A stretch of 64,000 nt of DNA from Hydrogenophilales bacterium 16-64-46 (GCA_002281775.1 NCGY01000004.1:62001-126000); one strand, 5' to 3'; shown: positions 12,010-20,901, counted from the first letter of the stretch. A program made the numbers and translations. Notes: a model not told the origin generated them from the letters alone.

Positions 12010-12366
12010 CCCCGGCTTTCCTGAGCGCGCGCGCCGAAGCCGTCTTCATCGACTGTCGTTCCGAGATCGAATACCTGTTCGTCGGCCATCCGGTCGGCGC
12101 GATCCACATCGCCTGCAGGACGGCCCGGACTGGTCGCGAACCGGGATTTTCTCGGCCATAGCCGCAAGGCCGTGTCGGTCAACCGGCCGGGGGCTGATTT
12201 GCCGCTCGGGCCGGCGCGCTATGGGTGCGCGGCGCTATCCGGGGAAATGCGGATGCCCGGAAATGGTCAAGCTTGCCATGGCTTTGCAGGCGACATGGAC
12301 AACAAGCGTCACCGCCGCACAAAACATGGCAGGAAATTTGATGGCCTGCCACGGGAACAGACCCGA
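12010..12366 (+). pseudogene. Decayed rhodanese-domain gene (paralogue of 15872-16258)
   Basis: The stretch aligns along its length with the intact rhodanese gene 3.5 kb downstream on the same strand. Shared sections include EAVFIDCRSEIE at the start, GHPVGAIHIA, the active-site codons for CRSGR, and the C-terminal FDGLP region. A one-base deletion near 12115 breaks the frame just after HIAC. At least one further small indel follows near 12190-12230, and the terminal stop is changed. No start codon with a ribosome-binding site is evident. The pattern indicates a tandem paralogue that has degenerated. Confidence 0.85.
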
Positions 12367-12420
12367 TGCCAGCAGGTGCCTGTCTCAAGCTGCAGGATCA
12401 ATTCACCCGTCGCAACCGAC

Positions 12421-13299
12421 TTATGCACGCTCGACCTGCGCATCGGTCGAGAGCGCGTAGGGCACGTGTTGCGGCACATGCACCTGCCCTTGCGCGTCGG
12501 CAACCGGGTCAATCTGGATGACCGGGGCTGCACCCACCACACCGCCAAACATTGTTGCGAATGCTGAATCCGCGGCGTCGCGACCCGTGCCGAAGCGGAT
12601 GAAGCCCATCGGGATGGCGACGCCTGAGGGGTCGAAAATGAACCAGCGTTCGCCGACGTAGACCTCGACATACGCGTGAAAATCGGTCGGCCCCAGCACC
12701 GGGTCGGCGCCGTAATCGATGCCGCTGACGAAGCGCGCGGGGATGTTGACGGCGCGGCACAGCGCGATCATGAGATGGGCAAAGTCGCGGCACACGCCGA
12801 CTTCTTCGACCAGGGTGTCGACCGCGCTGGTGTTGCCGGTCGACGAATTCGGCAGGAAGGTCACCCGATTCAGCACCCAGTCGCGAATCGCCTGCACCCG
12901 GCTGTAGCCTTGCTGCAAGTGGCCGAATTCCTTGACCGCGAGCCGGTGCAGGCGATCCGACTGGCAGTAGCGGCTGGGGTAGAGGTAGGGCAGCACCGCG
13001 CCGGGCAGGTTGGCGACGGCGACTTCGCCAAGCTGCGACGGCTCGGCGCGGTGGTGGGCGATATCGACGGTTGCCTCGTAGTTCAGGTCGAGCACCCCCG
13101 CGTATGCCTGCATCCGCAGGTAGCGCGTGTGCGTGACAGGGTCGGTATAGACACTGGACAGCAGATTCTGGCTGATCGTGAGCCGCTCGCTGACGACGCA
13201 TTGCTGCGGCATGTGCGCGGCATGAATGTTGAAGATGAAATCGCAGCCGGGTGGCGTAATGTCGTAATGCAGGGCGATGGAAAACTGGAGTCGGGTCAT
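12421..13299 (-). CDS. Transglutaminase-like (BTLCP-type) family protein
   Basis: A 292-residue protein with an N-terminal beta-rich domain and a transglutaminase-like papain-fold core. The catalytic triad is visible: Cys in EEVGVCRDFAHLMIALCR, His in DFHAYVEVYV and Asp in FIFDPSGVA. No signal peptide is seen. Family members act as peptidases or amidases on unknown substrates, and some sit next to ATP-grasp or alpha-E proteins, which are absent here. The gene is convergent with the rhodanese remnant and divergent from the lipoprotein pair. Confidence 0.85.
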   Translation of the reverse strand: MTRLQFSIALHYDITPPGCDFIFNIHAAHMPQQCVVSERLTISQNLLSSVYTDPVTHTRYLRMQAYAGVLDLNYEATVDIAHHRAEPSQLGEVAVANLPGAVLPYLYPSRYCQSDRLHRLAVKEFGHLQQGYSRVQAIRDWVLNRVTFLPNSSTGNTSAVDTLVEEVGVCRDFAHLMIALCRAVNIPARFVSGIDYGADPVLGPTDFHAYVEVYVGERWFIFDPSGVAIPMGFIRFGTGRDAADSAFATMFGGVVGAAPVIQIDPVADAQGQVHVPQHVPYALSTDAQVERA

Positions 13300-13732
13300 G
13301 ACGGGCTGGATCGTGGCTGCGGTGTCCGCCGAGGCGGGTGTCTGAATTGGTGCTCAACGCACGCCGCCAATCCGGGACGCGGGCTGAATGCGGAACATGG
13401 CTATAAGCCGGGTGACGAGCGGCGATGTACATGAAGCGCGCACGCTCCGGCACGCGTTGCAAGTGCAAATGGACTTTACGTCGGTTTTCTGGATGCGGTC
13501 AGTACGTTGCCGCACATAAGCAGGCCGCCACACGATGGGATGTTTGGCATTCGCTGTGTGCGATGCCGCACAGATGCGCCCCCGGACTTGTTCTATTGTG
13601 CACCCAGCAATCCGGCCGTGCCGTTCTTCTGAGCGCCACGTCCGAACACGGTCGTCGATCCTCGATGGCCATGGTGCCGCCAGACTACTCTGACATGGCG
13701 GTGCCCGATGGCTCAGACAAAGGATGGACACG
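13300..13732. other. Intergenic stretch without a recognisable gene
   Basis: 433 bp between the divergent transglutaminase-like gene and the DUF4398 lipoprotein. Short reading frames occur on both strands but none has a ribosome-binding site or a recognisable product. It must contain the promoters of both flanking genes; no strong -35/-10 pair could be picked out by eye. Confidence 0.5.
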
Positions 13733-14164
13733 ATGTACACACTTCCCCCCGCTTCCCCTCGCCGCACCCGCGCTTCCTGCCAGGCCCGCGCGATGGGCTT
13801 CACACTTTCAGGCGCCGCCATCCTGCTGTTTGCAGGCTGCGCCAGCCTGCCACCCCCCACCGAGCAAATGGCCGTGTCGCGTGCCGCCATCAGCAACGCG
13901 CTGAGTGCAGGCGGCAACCAATACGCGCCGGTCGTCTACAAATCAGCGATCGACAAAATGCAGGCTGCCGAAGCCGCGATGCCCAATGAGGACTACGCGC
14001 TGGCCCTGCGTCTGGCGCAGGAGGCTGAAGTGGATGCCCGCCTCGCTGCAGAAGCCGCCCGTGCGGCCAAGGCGCAAAGGGCAGCCGATACCGTGCAGGA
14101 CGATATGCGCGCGCTGCGCAAGGAAATGAATCGCAACGCGCCAACTGATCCGACAGCACCCTGA
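13733..14164 (+). CDS. DUF4398 domain-containing lipoprotein
   Basis: A 143-residue protein with an N-terminal basic leader, a hydrophobic segment and a lipobox ending LLFAGC, after which the mature protein is short and helical. Residues ~45-130 form an alanine-rich helical region with the DUF4398 pattern (AVSRAAISNAL, YKSAIDKMQAAEAAM, ALRLAQEAEVDARLAAE). It is probably anchored in the outer membrane. The ATG at 13733 is preceded by AAAGG at good spacing; an ATG at 13724 and one at 13793 are alternatives. The next gene shares the same domain and adds an OmpA domain, so the two likely work together at the cell wall. Confidence 0.8.
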   Translation: MYTLPPASPRRTRASCQARAMGFTLSGAAILLFAGCASLPPPTEQMAVSRAAISNALSAGGNQYAPVVYKSAIDKMQAAEAAMPNEDYALALRLAQEAEVDARLAAEAARAAKAQRAADTVQDDMRALRKEMNRNAPTDPTAP

Positions 14165-14193
14165 ACCTTCCCCCATTTTTGAAAGCCATCTCA

Positions 14194-15501
14194 ATGACCC
14201 AACATCGATTGTTCGCCCCCAGTCTTCTCGTCAGCGCCCTCCTGCTTGGAGCCGGGCTTGCAGGATGCAGCAGCACACCGTCGCAAAACAGCGCCCTCTC
14301 TGAATCGCGTGGTCTATACAATGTCGCGCAGACCAACCCGCAAGTCACCCGTCTCGCGCCGCTGGAGCTCGATCTGGCAGGTAAAACCCTGGCCCGTGCC
14401 GACGCCGCGCTTGCCCGGGGCGACAGCGATGTCGCGGTTGGGCAGCTCGCCTATCTGGTTAAACAGCAGGTTGGCATCGCTGAAGCCACCGCACGTCGCA
14501 AAGCCGCTGAAGCTGCCGTTGCCGGTGCTGCCGCCGAACGTGACAGCAGCCGCCTCGATGCACGTACCGCCGAAGTTGATGCCGCGCGCTGGCAAGTCGA
14601 AATCGGCAAACTCGAAGCGAGCCGTCAGGCAGCCGAATTGAATCTCGCTGCTGAACGCGCCCAGCGTAATCAGGCGCAAATTGCCAGCCAGAAAGTCGAG
14701 GCAGAAACTGCGCGTCTGCGTGCAATCGCCGCGCAGCAGGATGCCCTGATCGCTGCCAGCAATCAGGCAGTCGCCCTTGCCGCCGCCGAGGCCCAGTCCG
14801 AAAGCGATCGTGTGCAGATCGACGCGGGCAAGGTCGAAGCCGAGGCAGCCCGTCGGCAGATCGAGATGGCGCAAGAGGAAACGAGCCGTCAGGCCAGGGA
14901 GATCGCCCTTGCCAACGCACGCGACGAACGCAATCAGGCGCAGATCGCCGCGCAAAAAACCGACGCCGAAGCTGCCCGTCTGCATGCCCTTGCAGACCAG
15001 CAAGCCGCACAGGCCACTGCGCGCTCCCAAGCCAACGCACTTGCCGCTGCCACCACCCAGTCAGGGCTCGATCAGGCGCGCATCGCCCAGCAGGCAGAGC
15101 AGATGAAGGAAATGAATGCGAAGCAGACGGCGCGCGGCCAGGTCATCACGCTGGGTGACGTGTTCTTCAGAGTGAATCAGGCAACGCTGTCGGCAGACGG
15201 CCAACGCAATGTACGCAAGCTTGCCGACTATTTGAACCAATATCCCGAGAGCAAAGTGCTGATCGAAGGCCACACCGACAGCACAGGCAGCAACAGCCTC
15301 AATCAGGCCCTGTCCGAGCGCCGCGCGGACGCCGTGCGCACTGCCCTGATGGCGATGAACGTGGCAGGGGATCGCGTCCCCATCCTGGGGCTTGCCTCGG
15401 CTTACCCTGCCGCCACCAATGACACTTCCGCTGGCCGCCAGTTGAACCGGCGTGTCGAAATCATCGTCTCGGATGGCACGGGCATGATTCCTTCGCGTTA
15501 A
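14194..15501 (+). CDS. OmpA-family lipoprotein with DUF4398 and long coiled coil
   Basis: A 435-residue protein with a signal peptide and lipobox (LLLGAGLAGCSS), a DUF4398-like region (LELDLAGKTLARADAALARG), and about 200 residues of Ala/Gln/Glu/Arg-rich heptad coiled coil with internal repeats. It ends in a C-terminal OmpA peptidoglycan-binding domain (EGHTDSTGSNSLNQALSERR, NRRVEIIV). The layout predicts an outer-membrane anchor, a periplasmic spacer and wall attachment. The start is the ATG at 14194; a TTG at 14179 is also open. It follows the smaller DUF4398 lipoprotein by 29 bp. Confidence 0.88.
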   Translation: MTQHRLFAPSLLVSALLLGAGLAGCSSTPSQNSALSESRGLYNVAQTNPQVTRLAPLELDLAGKTLARADAALARGDSDVAVGQLAYLVKQQVGIAEATARRKAAEAAVAGAAAERDSSRLDARTAEVDAARWQVEIGKLEASRQAAELNLAAERAQRNQAQIASQKVEAETARLRAIAAQQDALIAASNQAVALAAAEAQSESDRVQIDAGKVEAEAARRQIEMAQEETSRQAREIALANARDERNQAQIAAQKTDAEAARLHALADQQAAQATARSQANALAAATTQSGLDQARIAQQAEQMKEMNAKQTARGQVITLGDVFFRVNQATLSADGQRNVRKLADYLNQYPESKVLIEGHTDSTGSNSLNQALSERRADAVRTALMAMNVAGDRVPILGLASAYPAATNDTSAGRQLNRRVEIIVSDGTGMIPSR

Positions 15502-15547
15502 ATGCTCGGCCCCGGCAGCCAACAAGCAGCCGGGGAAATGAATATGG

Positions 15548-15596
15548 AAACGGCCCACTTCCGCATCCGTGCGAGAGATGCGGAATTGGGCCGTTT
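15548..15596 (+). terminator. Long imperfect hairpin, probable terminator of the OmpA-like gene
   Basis: Two 20-base arms (15548-15567 and 15577-15596) are complementary with one mismatch around a 9-base loop, starting 47 bp after the OmpA-like stop. Only three T residues end the stem, so it is weak as a classical Rho-independent terminator. It may instead be a transcript-stabilising hairpin or a dispersed repeat. Confidence 0.45.
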
Positions 15597-15621
15597 GCCT
15601 GGCGCGGGGCCGTCCTGCCTG

Positions 15622-15784
15622 GCAGCCTGTCGGACTTGAGTGATCGTAACGAGCCGAGCGGGAGAGCGAGGCCAGTTTTGCCCGATTGCGAGGCGTATGG
15701 TGGACCCATGTAACGAGAAATCGGGCAAAATTGGACCGCTCTTCCCGCTGGCGCTGTCGACCAGTCTCAAGTCCGACAGGCTGC
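15622..15784. repeat. MITE-like element with 19-bp perfect terminal inverted repeats
   Basis: GCAGCCTGTCGGACTTGAG (15622-15640) is repeated exactly in inverse at 15766-15784. Inside, a second imperfect inverted block pairs AGCGGGAGAGCG...CCAGTTTTGCCCGATT with AATCGGGCAAAATTGG...CTCTTCCCGCT, so the whole 163-bp unit folds into one long interrupted hairpin. It has no coding capacity. This is the structure of a miniature inverted-repeat transposable element. No clear target-site duplication was seen and no second copy was noticed in the window. Confidence 0.65.
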
Positions 15785-15871
15785 TAGTGCCATACATGGG
15801 ATGTGTAGCCTCACCGCGCAAAAGCTGAGCCCAGGGTGCTATCTTGGATAGACAGCCCGATGGAGCCGACC

Positions 15872-16258
15872 ATGAAGCACCTGACCCCGGTTGAGACCTT
15901 TGCCCTCCTGCAGGACAGGCCGGAAGCCGTATTTATTGATTGCCGCTCGGAAATCGAGTTTCTCTTTGTCGGACACCCGCTGGGGGCGATTCACATCGCC
16001 TGGCAGGACGGCCCGGACTGGGATGTGAATCCGGATTTTCTCGGCCATTGCCGCAAGGCCGCGTCGGTCAACCGGCCGGTGGTGCTGATTTGCCGCTCGG
16101 GCCGGCGCTCGGTCGAGGCAGGGCGTTATCTGGAAAAGTACAACTTCCCCGAGGTGTATAACGTGCTGCATGGCTTCGAGGGCGACATGGACGAAGCACG
16201 CCACCGCGGCACCAGGAACGGCTGGAAGTTCGACGGCCTGCCGTGGGAGCAGACCTGA
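15872..16258 (+). CDS. Rhodanese-like domain protein (single domain)
   Basis: A 128-residue protein consisting of one rhodanese domain. The predicted persulfide-forming cysteine lies in the loop VVLICRSGRRS (around residue 78), and FIDCRSEIEF opens the domain. It transfers sulfur or acts as a small-molecule sulfur carrier; the partner is unknown. The ATG at 15872 has GGAG six bases upstream and fits the domain edge better than the longer frame from 15836. A decayed copy lies at 12010-12366. Confidence 0.88.
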   Translation: MKHLTPVETFALLQDRPEAVFIDCRSEIEFLFVGHPLGAIHIAWQDGPDWDVNPDFLGHCRKAASVNRPVVLICRSGRRSVEAGRYLEKYNFPEVYNVLHGFEGDMDEARHRGTRNGWKFDGLPWEQT

Positions 16259-16270
16259 GCCGGATTGGGC

Positions 16271-17761
16271 TCAGGCAGGTGGACGACGGTACTGGATCGC
16301 TTCGCCGAGGTGCGCGGGCAGGATCGCGTCGCTACCGGCGAGGTCGGCGACGCTGCGCGCCAGCCTGAGAATGCGGTGATAGGCGCGAGCCGAGAGATTC
16401 AGGCGGGCAATCGCCTGTTTCAGCAGGGCTTCGCCGGTGGCGTCCAGGGCGCACAGCGCATCGATTTCCTGCGTGCCGAGCGCGGCGTTGGGTTTGCCCT
16501 GACGGTGCAATTGGCGCGCCCGCGCAGCTTCCACGCGGGCGCGGATGGCTACACTGGCTTCGCCGGGCGCGACGCGCATGAGCTCGTCCTCGGTGAGCGC
16601 CGGCACACTGATCTGGATATCGATGCGGTCGAGCAGGGGGCCGGAGATGCGGCCCCGGTAACGCGCGATCTGGTCCGGCGTGTCGCGGCAGGCCTGGGTG
16701 GGATGGCCGAGATAGCCGCAGGGGCAGGGATTCATCGCGGCGACGAGCTGGAAACGGGCGGGAAAATCAGCCTGCCGGGCGGCGCGGGAAATCGTGATGT
16801 GCCCGGTTTCCAACGGCTCGCGCAGTACCTCCAGCACCTGGCGGGAAAACTCCGGCAACTCGTCGAGAAACAGCACACCGTGGTGCGCCAGCGAGATCTC
16901 GCCCGGGCGTGGATTGCCGCCGCCGCCGACCAGCGCCACCGCCGACGCGGTGTGGTGCGGGGCACGATAGGGGCGGCGGCCCCAGTGTTCGATCCGGAAC
17001 CCGCCATTCAGTGAGGCGACCGCCGCCGCTTCCAGCGCCTCGGTCTCGTCCATGGCGGGCAGGATGCCAGGGAAACGGGCCGCGAGCATGGACTTGCCGG
17101 TGCCGGGCGGACCCGACATCAGCACAGAATGGCTGCCGGCCGCCGCCACTTCCAGCGCGCGCCGGGCTGCGCTCTGGCCTTTAACGTCGGCGAAATCGGG
17201 GTAATCCGGCACCGGTGTGGAGAACGCCGTTGTGGGGGTTGGGAGCGTGCCCTGGCCCGACAGCCAGGCGCACACCTCCAGCAGACTGGTTGCGGCCAGG
17301 GTTTCGATGCCGCTTGCCAGCGCGGCCTCGCCGGCGGACGCCTGCGGTAGCACCAAGCTGCGCTGCGCGCCCCGCGTGGCCAGCGCCATGGCGAGTGCGC
17401 CGCGCACCGGGCGCAGTTCACCCGTCAGCGCCAGTTCGCCGGCGAATTCGGTGGTGGCGAAGCGGGTGGCCGGAATCTGCCCCGATGCCGCCAGGATCGC
17501 CAGTGCGATCGGCAAGTCAAAGCGCCCCGACTCCTTGGGCAGATCGGCCGGCGCGAGGTTGACCGTAATGCGGCGCGCCGGAAACTCGAAACGCGCGTTC
17601 TGGATCGCCGCACGCACCCGGTCGCGCGCTTCCTTCACTTCGGTTTCTGGCAGCCCGACCAGCGTGAACGCGGGCAGACCGTTGGCCAGATGGGCTTCTA
17701 CCACGACCTCGGGCGCGGCCATGCCGGCGAGCGCCCGGCTCTTGACGACGGCGACGGCCAT
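16271..17761 (-). CDS. comM: YifB/ComM family Mg-chelatase-like AAA+ ATPase
   Basis: A 496-residue protein with the N-terminal ChlI/Lon-like fold (PAFTLVGLPETEVKEARDRV), a central AAA+ module with Walker A GPPGTGKSMLAARFPG and Walker B LFLDELPEF, and the C-terminal Mg-chelatase subunit region ending in LSARAYHRILRLARSVADLA. In naturally competent bacteria ComM is a hexameric branch-migration helicase needed for integration of transforming DNA. Length and all motifs are intact. It is encoded directly behind ubiK on the same strand. Confidence 0.93.
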   Translation of the reverse strand: MAVAVVKSRALAGMAAPEVVVEAHLANGLPAFTLVGLPETEVKEARDRVRAAIQNARFEFPARRITVNLAPADLPKESGRFDLPIALAILAASGQIPATRFATTEFAGELALTGELRPVRGALAMALATRGAQRSLVLPQASAGEAALASGIETLAATSLLEVCAWLSGQGTLPTPTTAFSTPVPDYPDFADVKGQSAARRALEVAAAGSHSVLMSGPPGTGKSMLAARFPGILPAMDETEALEAAAVASLNGGFRIEHWGRRPYRAPHHTASAVALVGGGGNPRPGEISLAHHGVLFLDELPEFSRQVLEVLREPLETGHITISRAARQADFPARFQLVAAMNPCPCGYLGHPTQACRDTPDQIARYRGRISGPLLDRIDIQISVPALTEDELMRVAPGEASVAIRARVEAARARQLHRQGKPNAALGTQEIDALCALDATGEALLKQAIARLNLSARAYHRILRLARSVADLAGSDAILPAHLGEAIQYRRPPA

Positions 17762-18019
17762 TTATTCCTGGCGCGGCTTTTCCAGCTCGGCCAGGCGCAT
17801 TTCCAGCGCCGCCAGTTTTTCGCGTGTGCGGGCGAGGACTTCGGTCTGCACGTCGAATTCCTCGCGCGTCACCAGATCGAGCTTGCCGAGCATGGCAGTG
17901 AGGCCGGACTTGAGGTTCTGTTCGATGTCGCCAGCGGGGGATTGGCGCAACAGATCAGCCAGCTTCGCGGCGGCGTCATTCAAGAAGGTGGCGTTGGGGA
18001 AGGGTGAATCGGGTTTCAT
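17762..18019 (-). CDS. ubiK: Ubiquinone biosynthesis accessory factor UbiK (BMFP/YqiC)
   Basis: An 85-residue protein of two parts: an amphipathic N-terminal half ([20 protein letters not shown]) and a C-terminal coiled coil ([20 protein letters not shown]). This is the typical BMFP/UbiK layout with membrane-fusogenic properties. UbiK works with UbiJ in aerobic ubiquinone synthesis. The ATG at 18019 is chosen because homology starts at MKPDSPF; an upstream in-frame start would run into the regulatory region of the ammonium operon. Its stop codon abuts comM. Confidence 0.85.
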   Translation of the reverse strand: MKPDSPFPNATFLNDAAAKLADLLRQSPAGDIEQNLKSGLTAMLGKLDLVTREEFDVQTEVLARTREKLAALEMRLAELEKPRQE

Positions 18020-18071
18020 GCGGGGCTCCGATAAGTGGGCAAAGTGTAACAATGGAATCAAAAAACTGTCC

Positions 18072-18117
18072 GCACAAGTAAAGTGCGCACTGTTCCCCAG
18101 CCGCACCAGAAGTGTGC
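18072..18117 (+). promoter_or_regulatory. Two tandem NtrC-type binding sites
   Basis: GCACA-N5-AGTGC (18072-18086) and GCACC-N5-TGTGC (18103-18117) both fit the NtrC enhancer consensus GCACC-N5-GGTGC with one or two changes. Their centres are 31 bp apart, about three helical turns, as in known glutamine synthetase enhancers. They lie 60-120 bp upstream of the sigma-54 promoter at 18180. Confidence 0.75.
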
Positions 18118-18179
18118 GTTTGTCTGGGGCGTGGGGGGGTGTTGAATCATAGTATATTGATTTTTAAACGAAATAAATC

Positions 18180-18195
18180 TGGCACGCGTCGTGCT
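18180..18195 (+). promoter_or_regulatory. Sigma-54 promoter of the porin-glnK-amtB operon
   Basis: TGGCACG-N4-GTGCT: the -24 GG (18181-18182) and -12 GC (18193-18194) are separated by exactly 10 bp, and seven of seven -24 bases match the consensus. Initiation would be near 18206, giving a leader of about 37 nt before the porin start. The -12 box has G instead of the first T. Confidence 0.8.
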
Positions 18196-18242
18196 TTTTG
18201 GTGGAGGCAATTTTGCACTCTTCAACGACGGAGAAATCAAGC

Positions 18243-19001
18243 ATGAAAAAAATCGTATCTGCACTGATGCTGGCTGGCCTGGTGGGCACCCCCGCAGTCG
18301 TCATGGCGGAAGACAGCCCCCATACCCTCAGCGGCAACGTCACCCTGACCAGCGACTATGTCTTCCGCGGCATTTCGCAGACCGGTGGTGATCCCGCAAT
18401 CCAGGGTGGCCTGGATTACACCCATGCAAGCGGCATCTATCTCGGCACCTGGGCTTCGAACGTGGGCTGGATCGAAGATTACCAAGGGTACGCCTCTGGC
18501 AACATGGAAATCGACCTGTACGGCGGCTACCGTGGTGCCCTTGGCCCGGTTTCCTACGACGTGGGCATTATTGGTTACTTCTATCCTGGTGACGAAGCTG
18601 GCGCGGTTACAGGTGACACGACTGAGCTTTATGTTGGTATGGGCTGGAAATGGTTCAGCGCCAAATACTCCTACAGCATCAGCGATGAAACCTTCGGTTT
18701 CGCCAATTCTGACGGTTCGGACTACCTGGAAATCAACGCGAGCTATCCCGTTGGCGAGAGCGGCCTGACCCTGGGGGCGCACTGGGGCACCTTCTCGTTC
18801 GAGAACAACGGTGCGCAGGATTACGACGACTGGAAAATCAGCGCGACCTATGACATGGGCAAACTCTCCGGCTTGATGTCGGGTGTGACCCTGGGTGTTG
18901 CTTACACCGATACCGACGCGGATAGCGCGGTCTGGACCGATCTCAACAACCAGTTCCTCGGCGAAGACACCGGCATGATCTGGATCAGCAAGGCCCTCTA
19001 A
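18243..19001 (+). CDS. TorF-family putative porin
   Basis: A 252-residue protein with a signal peptide cleaved after VMA. The mature protein has alternating beta strands and repeated aromatic residues, with the characteristic opening SGNVTLTSDYVFRGISQT and a strand with GMGWKWFSAKYSYSISD. It is a predicted outer-membrane barrel that admits small solutes. Its place as first gene before glnK-amtB, behind a sigma-54/NtrC control region, suggests it is an outer-membrane entry route for ammonium or small nitrogen compounds. That role is inference. Confidence 0.85.
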   Translation: MKKIVSALMLAGLVGTPAVVMAEDSPHTLSGNVTLTSDYVFRGISQTGGDPAIQGGLDYTHASGIYLGTWASNVGWIEDYQGYASGNMEIDLYGGYRGALGPVSYDVGIIGYFYPGDEAGAVTGDTTELYVGMGWKWFSAKYSYSISDETFGFANSDGSDYLEINASYPVGESGLTLGAHWGTFSFENNGAQDYDDWKISATYDMGKLSGLMSGVTLGVAYTDTDADSAVWTDLNNQFLGEDTGMIWISKAL

Positions 19002-19008
19002 GTCATAA

Positions 19009-19401
<393 letters not shown>

Positions 19402-19412
19402 GGAGCCAGAAT

Positions 19413-20846
19413 ATGAAAAAGCTATTTGCTTCGTTGGGCCTGATGTTTGCCCTGTTGTCTCCCGGCATGACGCTGGCGCAGGATGCGGTCGCGCCGGTCG
19501 AGGAAGCGGTCGCGGTTGAAGCGGCCGAGGCGGTTGCAGTCGAGGCACCGATGGCGGAAGCCGTTGCGCCGGCCGAGGCGGCACCTGCTGCTGAAGCTGC
19601 TGCACCGGTGCCCGACAAGGGTGATACGACCTGGATGATGGTGTCGACGATCATCGTCATCATGATGACCATTCCGGGCCTTGCCCTGTTCTACGGCGGC
19701 CTGGTGCGCGCCAAGAACATGCTCTCGGTATTGACGCAGGTGTTGGCAATTTTCTGCCTGATCTCGATCCTCTGGGTGGTCTATGGCTACTCGCTGGCAT
19801 TCGGCGATGGCGGCAGCCTGAACTGGGCGATCGGCGATCTCTCGAAGATGTTCCTCGCGGGCATCACTGCCGACAGTACAGCCGCGACTTTCAGTGATGG
19901 CGTGGTCATTCCCGAGTACATCTTTGTTGCCTTCCAGTTGACCTTTGCCGCCATTACGGTCGCACTGATCACCGGCGGTCTGGCGGAGCGGGTGAAATTC
20001 TCGGCACTGCTGGTATTTGGCGTGCTCTGGTTCACGTTCTCCTACCTGCCGATCACGCACATGGTCTGGGCAACGGGTGGCTACCTGTTCGAAGCGGGTG
20101 ATCTGGACTTCGCCGGCGGCACGGTGGTGCACATCAACTCCGGCATAGCAGCTCTGGTGGGCGCGTTGGTGCTCGGCAAACGTATCGGCTACGGCCGGGA
20201 TGCGATGCCGCCGCACAGCCTGCCGATGACCCTGATCGGTGCTTCGTTGCTGTGGGTGGGCTGGTTCGGTTTCAACGCCGGCTCCAACCTGGAAGCCAAC
20301 GGTGGAACGACGCTGGCCTTCATCAACACCGTGCTAGCACCGGCTGCTGCGGGTCTGGCCTGGATGTTTGCCGAGTGGCTGTTGCGCGGTAAGCCTTCCA
20401 TGCTGGGTCTGGCTTCGGGGGTGGTGGCGGGTCTGGTCGCCGTCACGCCGGCTGCCGGCCTGGTCGGCCCGATGGGTGCGATCGTCCTCGGCGCGGTTGC
20501 TGGCGTGATCTGCCTGTGGGGTGTGACCAGCCTGAAGAAGATGCTGGGTTACGACGATTCGCTGGACGTCTTCGGCATCCACGGTATCGGCGGCATCGTC
20601 GGCGCGATCGGCACCGGCATCTTCGTGTCGCCAGCTCTGGGCGGTGTGGGGGTCGATGGCTACGCCATGGGCAGCCAGGTCATCACCCAGGCTACCGGCG
20701 TCATCATCACCATCGTCTGGTCGGGTGTGGTGAGCTTCGTCGCCTTCAAGCTGATCGACATGACCATGGGTCTGCGCGTCAGCGAAGAGCAGGAACGTGA
20801 AGGGCTCGATACCGCCAGCCATGGCGAGCGTGCCTATAGCGCGTAA
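19413..20846 (+). CDS. amtB: Ammonium transporter
   Basis: A 477-residue protein with a signal peptide and an Ala/Val/Glu-rich periplasmic leader (residues ~20-65), followed by eleven predicted membrane helices of the Amt/Rh family. Conserved pieces are FYGGLVRAKNMLS, GGTVVHINSGIAAL (first pore histidine), GWFGFNAGS and DVFGIHGIGGIVGAIGTGIF (second histidine). It conducts ammonium under GlnK control. The acidic, alanine-rich N-terminal extension is longer than in enteric AmtB but common in betaproteobacteria. An intrinsic terminator follows. Confidence 0.95.
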   Translation: MKKLFASLGLMFALLSPGMTLAQDAVAPVEEAVAVEAAEAVAVEAPMAEAVAPAEAAPAAEAAAPVPDKGDTTWMMVSTIIVIMMTIPGLALFYGGLVRAKNMLSVLTQVLAIFCLISILWVVYGYSLAFGDGGSLNWAIGDLSKMFLAGITADSTAATFSDGVVIPEYIFVAFQLTFAAITVALITGGLAERVKFSALLVFGVLWFTFSYLPITHMVWATGGYLFEAGDLDFAGGTVVHINSGIAALVGALVLGKRIGYGRDAMPPHSLPMTLIGASLLWVGWFGFNAGSNLEANGGTTLAFINTVLAPAAAGLAWMFAEWLLRGKPSMLGLASGVVAGLVAVTPAAGLVGPMGAIVLGAVAGVICLWGVTSLKKMLGYDDSLDVFGIHGIGGIVGAIGTGIFVSPALGGVGVDGYAMGSQVITQATGVIITIVWSGVVSFVAFKLIDMTMGLRVSEEQEREGLDTASHGERAYSA

Positions 20847-20871
20847 GTAGCAGCTTTCTCCTGGAAAGTTG

Positions 20872-20899
20872 GGGGCGCTCTGCAGAGCGCCCCTTTTTT
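20872..20899 (+). terminator. Rho-independent terminator of the amtB operon
   Basis: Perfect 9-bp stem GGGGCGCTC / GAGCGCCCC around TGCA (itself palindromic), followed by six T residues. It lies 25 bp after the amtB stop and is immediately followed by the 5' end of the group II intron remnant. Confidence 0.95.
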
Positions 20900-20901
20900 A
20901 T

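Noticed and set aside
11898..12010. SAH or cobalamin riboswitch upstream of metH
   Set aside because: The leader shows no consensus blocks of either class and is short; only generic GC-rich pairing was found.
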